Origin: Gammaproteobacteria bacterium
Lineage (GTDB): Bacteria > Pseudomonadota > Gammaproteobacteria > SZUA-152
Direction of reading: 5' to 3'
DNA length: 35,836 nucleotides
NCBI GenBank assembly: GCA_022627515.1
Contig: JAKEGK010000172.1
Location: forward strand, 1 to 35,836
Below, in pieces: positions 8,420 through 15,991 of the stretch. The notes under the pieces were generated by a model. It made no database searches. It saw nothing but the letters and a program-made list of their open reading frames with translations, and was not told where the DNA came from. The position numbers and the translations under genes are program-made. Numbering within the stretch: position 1 is the first letter of the stretch; the number at the start of each line of letters is the position of its first letter.

Positions 8420-9331
8420 TTACATTTCGGGAGCCTGATGGGTTTCGCAATAGTTACGCGCAAAATCCAGGAGTTCTTCCATGGCGCGCTGCCGGAACTT
8501 ATGCTTTTGGTGGACAAACGAAAACGGACGTTCCAGCGGAGGATCAAGTTCAAGCACTGCCAGTGTACCCAATCGAATTTCTTTTGATAATGTCGCGCGG
8601 GAAATAATGCTCACACCAATGCCTGCTTCCACGGCGCCTTTTAAAGCTTCCAGGCTGCCCAGTTCCATTATGACATTCAGCTGACTGGCATCCACGCCCG
8701 CTTCCTTAAGATAATCCAGAATAACCTCGCGGGTGCCGGAACCTTCTTCACGGCAGATATAAGGATATTCAACCAGCGTATTCAGGGAAATTTTATCCTG
8801 TCCAGCCAGTACGTGCCCGGGTGGCACAATAGCAACCAACCGGTCAGTACGGCAGATTTCGACCGATAAATTCTTGTTTGCGACGGGAGCTTCCACCACG
8901 CCCAGATCGATCACGTTATGCTCGACCATTGAGACAATGCCATCGGTATTTGAAACTTTGAGCCGCAGATTGACATCCGGATATTTGGCTTTGAAGTCAC
9001 CGAGCAAGGCCGGCAACATGTATTCCGCGATGGTGGTGCTTGCTCCAAGAATGAGTACTCCGCTGATTTCTCCGGTCAGTTCCCGGACAGCGTTTTCCAA
9101 TTCGTTATAAAGTTGAAAAATGCGATCGGCGTATTCATAGACTTTCTGACCAGCCTCGGTCAGGCTAATGCGGTTATGGGTCCGATCGAACAGACGGGTG
9201 TTGAAATGTTCTTCCAATTGCCGAACTTGAAAAGTCACGGCTGGCTGGGTCATGTGCAACGTTTCAGCAGCTTTTGTGAAACTGAGCAGCCGCGCAACCG
9301 TATAAAAAACGTGGAGTCTTCGATCTGCCAT
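8420..9331 (-). CDS. LysR-type transcriptional regulator (CysL/YeiE-like group)
   Basis: A 303-residue LysR regulator. The winged helix-turn-helix spans about residues 4-62, with SFTKAAETLHMTQPAVTFQV as the recognition region. The effector-binding domain runs from about 92 to 295, starting GVLILGASTTIAEYMLP and including REEGSGTREVILDYL, a pattern shared with CysL/YeiE-type regulators linked to sulfur or selenium metabolism. That subgroup call is from resemblance only. AAAAGG precedes the ATG at suitable spacing. LysR genes often face their target, but upstream here is an 800-base gap with no recognisable divergent gene, so the target is unknown. Downstream, 8223-8419 contains nothing I can name. 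Confidence 0.93.
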   Translation of the reverse strand: MADRRLHVFYTVARLLSFTKAAETLHMTQPAVTFQVRQLEEHFNTRLFDRTHNRISLTEAGQKVYEYADRIFQLYNELENAVRELTGEISGVLILGASTTIAEYMLPALLGDFKAKYPDVNLRLKVSNTDGIVSMVEHNVIDLGVVEAPVANKNLSVEICRTDRLVAIVPPGHVLAGQDKISLNTLVEYPYICREEGSGTREVILDYLKEAGVDASQLNVIMELGSLEALKGAVEAGIGVSIISRATLSKEIRLGTLAVLELDPPLERPFSFVHQKHKFRQRAMEELLDFARNYCETHQAPEM

Positions 9332-10135
9332 AGCATATAACCTTTTGATGGACAGTTAGATAGTATAGATGATAATAGCAATTAATCTTTATAATAGAAA
9401 TGTTTAATGGGTATTGCATAGTTAAGAAGATATATCTGTATTCGTAACGATAATAATATTTTTATCAATTGAGTATTTAATAATCAATTTTTGCAATTAA
9501 AATTCGATTGGTTTTTCGTATAGGTTGTATATTTCATGCGGTGATAAATCAATCACACCGATTGGTTTTGGTGAACACGCCGCAGAAGTTAATATTTAAT
9601 TCCTGGAATTCATCGCATCCATAGGATTTCGGAATCCTCGAATTAGTTACAGCGTATACGTATTCAACCATTGCTGCGGATAAGCGCCCCAAACGCCGCC
9701 TACCCTTTGCTGATGACGGATTAAATCCGGAAATGCCGCACAGCACACAAACACACTGACACTGTTGTTGACCAAAGCCGCTTTGTTTTAGAACGCCTGT
9801 CTAAATCCTGGCTGGCGCGTATCCAAAGCAATAAACTGCTGCGGATGAGTATATCCGTTGTTTAACCCGCCTGTACCCTTTGGCTAAGCGTTCCCGTGCA
9901 GCCGCCGGCTTTATCACGCGGATGCCAATCGCAGGAGATAAATCATCAGAACTTTCAATACGACAGCAAAATCGGGGGGATGCAATACAAAATTGGACGG
10001 GTAAAAACATTGCGCGATTCTCCAGAACATTCCACAATGTCCTTGTTCTAAATCAGTACAAACTCAGGGAGCGATTGCTTTTCCTTTTCTTTCCCGGCCT
10101 GGTAATAAAGTTAAATCTTCCATTGAGGTATCATA
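9332..10135. other. Long intergenic region without a supported gene
   Basis: About 800 bases. The first 200 (9340-9540) are strongly AT-rich, as expected for the regulatory region of the LysR gene. The remainder has ordinary composition. Small open frames on both strands (such as 9549-9746 and 9801-10037, minus) have no recognisable protein features. A 6-bp hairpin with a TCGG loop (AGGATT/AATCCT, 9623-9638) lacks a T-run. CGCCTACCCTTTG (9697-9709) and a similar CGCCTGTACCCTTTGG (9868-9883) recur as short related segments. The last bases carry GAGG as ribosome-binding site for the lipoprotein gene at 10136. Confidence 0.7.
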
Positions 10136-10870
10136 ATGAGGACTGGTTTAAAAGCGCGTTCGCTTGGTGTGTTACTGCTTGCAGGCGGCCTTAATGCCTG
10201 CGTGTCACATATTGTGGTGGACGTCAACGCCATTTCCGATCCCCAGGTAACGCAATATGGAAAACGTTACTTCCTTACAAATATTGCCGATATGAACACG
10301 GACACGGCCGCAAAAGATCTTTATTTTCTGGAATTCCGCCGCTACTTTGATCACATCCTGCAAAAGCAGGGCTTTATATTGAGCGAGTCCCGTGACAATG
10401 CGGATATTGAAATCCAGTTTCACTACGGTATCTCGGATGGCCGAACCGGTATCCAGACATATTCGTGGCCAATCTACGAGACCTTTGGCGGACACACCGT
10501 TACCGTGACAGAGAACGTAACCGACAGCTCGGGTCAATCCCGGACCGTTCAACGAACCGTGTACGTCCCTGCTTATTTGCAGCGAGTCGGCAATAGTTAC
10601 GAAACACGCAGTTATACGGTTTACAACCGTTACGCCAGTCTGGCCGCGTTACCGATTCGCAGCGCACCGGATAAACCCGTCTCTACTATCTGGAGTGTCA
10701 ATATTCAAAGCGTGGGAGAATCCAACGATCTGCGCGCAATCATGCCATATCTCGCCGCGGCCAGCATGCCTTTCATGGGCCGCAACAGCGGGCAACAACA
10801 GACAGTTAAATTGCGCCACGACGATCCCATCATCGTTGAACTGCGCGGACTGGTCGTCAACGCCCGCTGA
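10136..10870 (+). CDS. Lipoprotein, DUF4136-like
   Basis: A 244-residue predicted lipoprotein: signal peptide with hydrophobic core LGVLLLAGGL and lipobox GLNAC, then an acylated cysteine followed by Val-Ser (not the inner-membrane retention Asp), so outer-membrane targeting is likely. The mature part resembles DUF4136 proteins: an extended start (DVNAISDPQVTQYGKRYFLT), the FRRYFDHILQKQGFILSE motif, NADIEIQFHYGISDG, and a late segment PVSTIWSVNIQSVGES. Function of the family is unknown. GAGG precedes the ATG. Its stop codon overlaps the end of glpD on the opposite strand by 14 bases. The DUF4136 call is by pattern and moderately sure. Confidence 0.8.
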   Translation: MRTGLKARSLGVLLLAGGLNACVSHIVVDVNAISDPQVTQYGKRYFLTNIADMNTDTAAKDLYFLEFRRYFDHILQKQGFILSESRDNADIEIQFHYGISDGRTGIQTYSWPIYETFGGHTVTVTENVTDSSGQSRTVQRTVYVPAYLQRVGNSYETRSYTVYNRYASLAALPIRSAPDKPVSTIWSVNIQSVGESNDLRAIMPYLAAASMPFMGRNSGQQQTVKLRHDDPIIVELRGLVVNAR

Positions 10871-12056
10871 TTGCCTGCCCGGCCGGTTGCAACGCCAATG
10901 AACGCGTGTTACCGCGGGGCTTGCGTGAGGGCATACTGCCGCGCAACCGTTGCATTACTTTCTCCGCTGTGGAGCGGTAGGCCGTTAATTTACCGCCGTA
11001 GATCGAAATCAAACGCGGCCTGCTTTGCGTGTTTGCCAGCAGCAAAGTATCGCGCGCGCGCTTGAATGGTGTCTTCGAATCGCGCGGCAATACCCGCAGT
11101 CCGGCAAAGGCGCTGACAATATCGGACTCTGCCCTGGCGGTGCAAAAATAATGATTGTAGGTGTCGAGTAAATAGTTTTTTTCGGCGGCAAGCGGCCTGA
11201 CATCACCCGCATCGCCATGAAACACGGTTTCTGTTGTTCCTATCATGCATTGCCCTTTCCAGGGCATGACAAACACCGCCCGTTGGTCCTGCGGCGCTTC
11301 CAGATAAAATACACCCGGCTTCGCCGGTTCGTTGACCACAATGTGGGTTCCCTGCACGTAATCCACTTCCAGCGGGCATTGCCGGGGTGAACAGTTCCGC
11401 AGTATTTCATTGACCCAGGCGCCGGCGGCATTGACCAGTACGGCGCTGGTATAAGTGCGTTTTTTCCCACTTACAGCAACGTGTATTTCACACTGATCCT
11501 GGTGAATCACCGCGCCTTCAAAGGCGGCGGGCAACAACACCTCGGCGCCCAGCTGTTGTGCTGACTGTAATACCGCTTTAGTCAGCGCAATGTCATCAGT
11601 CTGCGCATCATAGTACTGGAATACCGCCTGCAGATCAGTCTGTATCAATCCATTCAGGGATTGCCATTGCCGCCTGGTCAGCCTGCGAAAACGGGAATCG
11701 CTGTTGAATCCGCCAAGCCAGCGATACAGCTGCAGTCCAAGCCCGATTTTCCAGGGCCTGCGTGATGTATGTTGATAAACGGGAATATAAAACGGCGCCA
11801 GTTTTACCAGCTCCGGTGCGTTGCGCAACAATAACGCGCGTTCCCGCAGGCATTCCCTCACAAGCCCGAACTGGAAACTCTCAAGATACCGCAAACCGCC
11901 ATGAATCAGTTTGCTGGATTTACTGGAGGTCGCCGAACCAATTGCGGATTTTTCCAACAAAAGCACCGAGTTGCCGCTGGCCGCGGCGGCCTGGGCCACA
12001 CCCGCGCCATGAATACCGCCGCCGACAACAATCATGTCGTAATGGGTTTCAGCCAT
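10857..12056 (-). CDS. glpD: Glycerol-3-phosphate dehydrogenase (FAD-dependent), short form without cap domain
   Basis: FAD-linked enzyme that oxidises sn-glycerol-3-phosphate to dihydroxyacetone phosphate and passes electrons to the quinone pool. The protein begins MAETHYDMIVVGGGIHGAG with the FAD-binding glycine motif, continues with SKSSKLIHGGLRYLE, typical of GlpD, and ends soon after YGGKLTAYRSTAEKVM. It has 399 residues; E. coli GlpD has about 500 because of a C-terminal cap domain that is missing here, replaced by a short Arg-rich tail. No frameshifted remnant of a cap is seen downstream, where the antiparallel lipoprotein gene begins. The ATG at 12056 overlaps the end of the phosphodiesterase gene by 8 bases, implying translational coupling. 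The frame is open further upstream, but that would lie inside the upstream gene. Confidence 0.9.
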   Translation of the reverse strand: MAETHYDMIVVGGGIHGAGVAQAAAASGNSVLLLEKSAIGSATSSKSSKLIHGGLRYLESFQFGLVRECLRERALLLRNAPELVKLAPFYIPVYQHTSRRPWKIGLGLQLYRWLGGFNSDSRFRRLTRRQWQSLNGLIQTDLQAVFQYYDAQTDDIALTKAVLQSAQQLGAEVLLPAAFEGAVIHQDQCEIHVAVSGKKRTYTSAVLVNAAGAWVNEILRNCSPRQCPLEVDYVQGTHIVVNEPAKPGVFYLEAPQDQRAVFVMPWKGQCMIGTTETVFHGDAGDVRPLAAEKNYLLDTYNHYFCTARAESDIVSAFAGLRVLPRDSKTPFKRARDTLLLANTQSRPRLISIYGGKLTAYRSTAEKVMQRLRGSMPSRKPRGNTRSLALQPAGQAISGR

Positions 12057-12843
12057 CACAGCGGCTTTTTTGAAAATCGGGCGCTGACAATAATCCGCCG
12101 ATATCATTGGTCTCAATGAAGCTGGCGCCTCTGGCAATCCACTTGCCTGCAGTGACGGGATCATCGATCTCATACAGCGCCCAGCGCCAATTTGCCTCAG
12201 GCAGTCTGGCTAGATCATCCGGGATGCATTCATGATCCACAAACATGTACTCCGGCTCCAGATGTTCCGCCAGCATCAAATCCGCTGGATTCCATTGTTC
12301 GATTACCCATCCTGTGCGAAGCGTGGTTTGTTCTTTTACCCGCAGCATAATACCGTAATCAAATGAAATAATAATGACCTGATCCGCGGCGCCACTCACC
12401 GCCTCAACAATAGTGTTGAACACCAGCTCCACGCCGAATTTCCTGATACTGGCGCGCTTGATTTCCACGAACACCTGGCGCCGCGGCCAGCGGCTCATTA
12501 ACGCCAGCAACTCCGGCAATGACGGAATATGCACCCTGCCATGTTGCGCGCCGAACTTTGACGCATAGTGCGCGCTCACATCGTTTAATTGCGTCCGGGT
12601 CATTTCAGTAATATTGCCAGGCACACCACAGACTCTCGTCAACTCCGAATCGTGAAACAGCACGGGAACCCCGTCCTGTGTCAGTTGCACATCACATTCC
12701 ACATAACAGGCGCCCGCCTGGAACGCCCGCCCCATACCGAGCAATGTATTCTCGGGGTAGCGGGCGCTGTATCCCCGGTGCGCGACCAACTGCGGAATAT
12801 TAACTTTGGAAGTTGAAACCTGAGGAATTAAATCCTGCGGCAT
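12049..12843 (-). CDS. ugpQ: Cytoplasmic glycerophosphodiester phosphodiesterase
   Basis: Hydrolyses glycerophosphodiesters (deacylated phospholipid head groups) to glycerol-3-phosphate and an alcohol. The 264-residue protein carries the GDPD signature in order: AHRG with His22/Arg23, YPENT with Glu31, ECDVQLTQDG with Glu49/Asp51, and FHDSELTR with His64. A lysine in EIKR and a late ETNDIG close the barrel. There is no signal peptide, so it resembles cytoplasmic UgpQ more than periplasmic GlpQ. It lies 19 bases after the kinase gene and overlaps glpD by 8 bases. Its product is the substrate of the next enzyme, which supports the operon interpretation. No glycerophosphodiester transporter is in the window. 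Confidence 0.94.
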   Translation of the reverse strand: MPQDLIPQVSTSKVNIPQLVAHRGYSARYPENTLLGMGRAFQAGACYVECDVQLTQDGVPVLFHDSELTRVCGVPGNITEMTRTQLNDVSAHYASKFGAQHGRVHIPSLPELLALMSRWPRRQVFVEIKRASIRKFGVELVFNTIVEAVSGAADQVIIISFDYGIMLRVKEQTTLRTGWVIEQWNPADLMLAEHLEPEYMFVDHECIPDDLARLPEANWRWALYEIDDPVTAGKWIARGASFIETNDIGGLLSAPDFQKSRCDG

Positions 12844-12862
12844 AGAAATATAATCCCGGTTG

Positions 12863-14314
12863 TCAGGAAGATTGATAATGTTTCAGTTCCGCCTGCATCG
12901 CTTCCTGCCACCTGGAAAAACGCGCACAGAGGGCGGGTTCCTCCTGAACCTGGAACCGTGTGCCCGTGTCGAGATTCCCCCAGGATTGAGGCATTCCGGC
13001 CGCCAAATACGCGACCCCCATTGCGGTAGCTTCACGTTGCAACGGGCGATAGACTGGCAGTTGCACCAGATTCGCCAGTTTCTGGCACAATCCATCACTG
13101 TTGGATAAGCCGCCGGTCACTACAATTTTTTTCATTGGCGCGTATTGTTCCTGCAACATTTGCAGATTCACAAAGATGAGAAACAATATGCTTTCCGCAA
13201 CCGCCACGATTTTTTCTTCCGCTGCGCCATCACCAATAAATTTGCAGGGGAAGTCCGGCACCCAGTATGGCGTGCCCAATCCCGCAACGCCGTTTAAAAA
13301 CAACGGTGGATTGTCCAGTCGTTGCAGCCAGTCATCAAATTGCCGCTCTGCGTCAGCGCCGGAAATTCCCAGCGCGTCCTCCACTTCCATTAATGCATTG
13401 GCCGCGCCATTCACGGTGCATTCAATAACATATTGGCTCTGCTGTTCATTCTGATACACCACGCTGCACAATAAACGGGGAATATCTATTTTGCGGTTTC
13501 CGGTTGGACGCTGAATGAATGCGCCGGTGCCCAAATTAATATAAACCGTTTCATCATCCGGCCAGCCAAACGCGTACAACGCCGCCGATTGATCTCCCGT
13601 CACTACCGACAGAGGTACCCGATGGTTGCGCATTTTTATTGTTCCGTAAAACGCGGCACTGGCAACACACCGGGGCAGATATTGCACGGGAATATCAAAC
13701 AATGACAACAGATCTGCGTCCCAGTCTTTTGTGTCGATATTCCACAGCAGGGTACGCGATGCGTTGGCGGGATCAACGAGGTTTGCCGGATGCTCAACCA
13801 GGCGATACACAAGATAACTGGCCAGCGGTCCATAGGCCAGGTAATCCTGCCACCTTGCATCCTGCACTTGAACAAGATTGTCCAGACACCATTTCAACTT
13901 GCTGACACCATAGTGCGCCGTAAGCAACAAGCCGGTTTTGTTGCGGATCAGCTGATTTTGGGGCTGGAATTGCGCGATCCATTGATAAGCCCGCCGGTCT
14001 TGCCAGCTGATCGCCGGCGACAGCGCTTTGCCATTGTGCTTATTCCAGCAGACAATATTGGAACGCTGCGTGGCCATGCCTGCGGCACGCAAATGTTCCA
14101 CGCCGGAGTTCAATTGGCCGCAGATTTGTTCCAACACCTGACGCACGGACGCCGCCAGTTCCTCCGCGTCCTGCTCAATCCATCCCAGGCGTGGGTGCTC
14201 AACGCTAACCGCTTGTTGAGCTTGCGCGATGATCCTGGCCTCCCCATCGAAAACGATGGCGCGCGTGGATCCGCCACCCTGGTCGATCGCCAAATACCAC
14301 TGCTGATTAGCCAT
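12863..14314 (-). CDS. FGGY-family carbohydrate kinase, glycerol kinase-like
   Basis: ATP-dependent sugar or polyol kinase of the FGGY family, 483 residues (E. coli GlpK has about 500). Seen: YLAIDQGGGSTRAIVFDG at the N-terminal phosphate loop, GWIEQD, SWQDRR, the catalytic Asp241 in VTGDQSAALYAFG, YINLGTGAF, GLGTPYW, and VVTGGLSNSDG near the C-terminus. By gapless comparison with E. coli GlpK, Arg83, Trp103 and Asp245 are kept (Arg84, Trp104, Asp241), but the glycerol contacts Glu84 and Tyr135 become Ser85 and His134. Glycerol as substrate is therefore probable from operon context but not secure. First gene of the operon; no strong ribosome-binding site precedes the ATG. Confidence 0.88.
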   Translation of the reverse strand: MANQQWYLAIDQGGGSTRAIVFDGEARIIAQAQQAVSVEHPRLGWIEQDAEELAASVRQVLEQICGQLNSGVEHLRAAGMATQRSNIVCWNKHNGKALSPAISWQDRRAYQWIAQFQPQNQLIRNKTGLLLTAHYGVSKLKWCLDNLVQVQDARWQDYLAYGPLASYLVYRLVEHPANLVDPANASRTLLWNIDTKDWDADLLSLFDIPVQYLPRCVASAAFYGTIKMRNHRVPLSVVTGDQSAALYAFGWPDDETVYINLGTGAFIQRPTGNRKIDIPRLLCSVVYQNEQQSQYVIECTVNGAANALMEVEDALGISGADAERQFDDWLQRLDNPPLFLNGVAGLGTPYWVPDFPCKFIGDGAAEEKIVAVAESILFLIFVNLQMLQEQYAPMKKIVVTGGLSNSDGLCQKLANLVQLPVYRPLQREATAMGVAYLAAGMPQSWGNLDTGTRFQVQEEPALCARFSRWQEAMQAELKHYQSS

Positions 14315-14730
14315 GGAAACGCAATGCCGCTTATGTTGTAGGGTTATGCCACGCCGTCTTGAAATTGCGCGTTACGCATTGGCTTAAGTGTAGTAAAAAA
14401 GCATTGTCACTACCTGCTTCCTCGACAAATATTACCCGCAATTACAGCCACTTAATGAAATACAAGGGAATGAATTGCATATTTCATTCCCGCATCCGAA
14501 TTGCCGTTGCCGCCTAAGGGGTTTTCAAGCTCAATCCGCAGGTCATAACTGGCTGAATAAAATACAGAAAATAGCTGAACAAAAACGCAAATCTCATCCG
14601 CGCAGGCATAAAGATCCGCATCAAACCGCCGTTAAATAACATAGTGTTGCAGGACTGTATTTTGCTTCACCGCCGGCGCCTCAAGCAGGCCGCCGCGGCA
14701 GCAAAGTTGATTCGTTGAATAAGGCGTAGA
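14315..14730. other. Divergent intergenic region of kinase operon and HPt/HD-GYP gene
   Basis: About 416 bases without a supported gene. It must contain promoters for both divergent units. The only strong structure is the dyad listed at 14466-14491. AAGGCG precedes the HPt/HD-GYP start. Confidence 0.6.
14466..14491. promoter_or_regulatory. 26-bp dyad with perfect 9-bp arms, candidate operator
   Basis: GGGAATGAA, an 8-base spacer (TTGCATAT) and TTCATTCCC form a perfect inverted repeat about 150 bases upstream of the kinase ATG and 240 bases upstream of the divergent HPt/HD-GYP gene. Arm length and spacing suit a dimeric regulator. No T-run follows on either strand, so a terminator is less likely. 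No regulator gene lies next to the operon. Confidence 0.45.
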
Positions 14731-15876
14731 ATGTCAAATCTAAATATTAAAATTTCAATTGATGACGAGATCATCACCGACTACCGGGAAAACTTTGCCG
14801 ACCAGTACGAAGTGGCGGCAAACAGCATTTTGCAACTGGAAAACAATCCAGGCAATACCGACGCAATACATGCCATGTTCCGCGCCCTGCACACCATCAA
14901 GGGAAATTCCAATCTATGCCGCCTGGATATCCTCACCAAGTTCTCGCACGCGGTGGAAGAAATCACCGTTGCAATACGCCAGGATGAATTGAAATATTCG
15001 CCGCTGCTTGGCGAAGTGATTTTATTGTGCCTCGACAAGATCAAGGAAGTAAGCGAAGACCTGTTTAATAACCGGGATGTCGACACTGAACTGCTGAATG
15101 AAATAGAAAACACACTGATCGCGATCAGCAAAAACCCGAAACAGGATTGCAGCAAAAAAGCCACCCGTATCATAGCGCTGATCGCCAACCGCGCCATAGC
15201 CGGAGACAATCTAGCGGTATATGGAGTTGATCAACTCGACTCGGGCAATCATACGCAGACTGCCGATACGGAAATTAGAGCGCCCCAGGACAAAATCAAA
15301 AGCCTCGACTATTTTCAGCAACTCACTTTATTGATCGAAGCCAAGTTCCCTTACTGGAAAGGCCGCTCACGGCGCACCTTGCCTCTGGCGATCGGATTAA
15401 ACCAGATGATGGGTACTGTCGAAGATCCGGTGCAGCTTCAAGCGGCTGTGTACATGCATGACATCGCGTTTGCTTTTATGGACGAGCAAATCTGGCAAAA
15501 GCAAGCCAAATTCGATCCGAACGAAATTACCAGTATGCAGCAGCATCCCGAACTTTCCGCGAAGCTGCTGGAGTTGATTCCCGGCTGGGAAGACGCAACG
15601 CAAATCGTGCTGCAACATCATGAACGATGGGATGGCGCCGGTTACCCTCATGGAATCAAGAGAGATCAGATGCGCGCCGGCGCCCAGTTACTTGCGGTGG
15701 TTGACGCTTTTGAATCGATGACGCACGCACGGCCGGATCGGCATTACCGGCGCTCGATACTGCGCGCCATGACAGAAATAAATAACTGCAGTGGAACCCA
15801 GTTCTCCCCCCACGTCACGTCGTTATTCAACTCTGTGGTCAAGGATACGCTGGCGCAACGCAAAAAGTCGTCGTGA
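14731..15876 (+). CDS. HPt / HD-GYP-like fusion protein with degenerate metal site
   Basis: A 381-residue cytoplasmic protein. Residues about 10-130 form a histidine phosphotransfer domain with the phospho-acceptor His54 in FRALHTIKGNSNLC, the CheA/HPt pattern. Residues about 195-370 resemble an HD-GYP domain: HD at 243-244, His272 in MQQHPELSAKLL, HHERWDGAGYP at 296-306, then VVDAFESMTHARPDR. The usual HDIGK is HDIAF, and the histidine expected in the first helix (before RRTLPLA) is absent. HD-GYP domains normally hydrolyse cyclic di-GMP; loss of ligands suggests reduced or regulatory activity. No histidine kinase is adjacent. AAGGCG precedes the start. Confidence 0.88.
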   Translation: MSNLNIKISIDDEIITDYRENFADQYEVAANSILQLENNPGNTDAIHAMFRALHTIKGNSNLCRLDILTKFSHAVEEITVAIRQDELKYSPLLGEVILLCLDKIKEVSEDLFNNRDVDTELLNEIENTLIAISKNPKQDCSKKATRIIALIANRAIAGDNLAVYGVDQLDSGNHTQTADTEIRAPQDKIKSLDYFQQLTLLIEAKFPYWKGRSRRTLPLAIGLNQMMGTVEDPVQLQAAVYMHDIAFAFMDEQIWQKQAKFDPNEITSMQQHPELSAKLLELIPGWEDATQIVLQHHERWDGAGYPHGIKRDQMRAGAQLLAVVDAFESMTHARPDRHYRRSILRAMTEINNCSGTQFSPHVTSLFNSVVKDTLAQRKKSS

Positions 15877-15959
15877 GAAAATTTTCCGGTTAGCGCCAGA
15901 TGAAAGCCGCGGAACCCCAGCCATACTGATAACTGACGGTTTAACACCAGCGAACAACA

Positions 15960-15979
15960 GGTAACAGGAAGACGTTACC
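15960..15979 (-). terminator. Small hairpin between convergent genes
   Basis: GGTAAC/GTTACC form a perfect 6-bp stem with an 8-base loop, 12 bases beyond the stop of the DUF1631 gene. On the minus strand it is followed by TGTTGTT, a poor U-tract. Possible terminator of the DUF1631 gene. Confidence 0.3.
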
Positions 15980-15991
15980 AGTTTCCGCGTA

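Noticed and set aside
9549-10037. Small minus-strand open frames in the 800-base gap
   Set aside because: No ribosome-binding site, no recognisable motif, and composition typical of non-coding sequence.
13790-14341. 183-codon plus-strand frame opposite the kinase gene
   Set aside because: It mirrors the conserved kinase N-terminal region on the other strand and shows no family motif.
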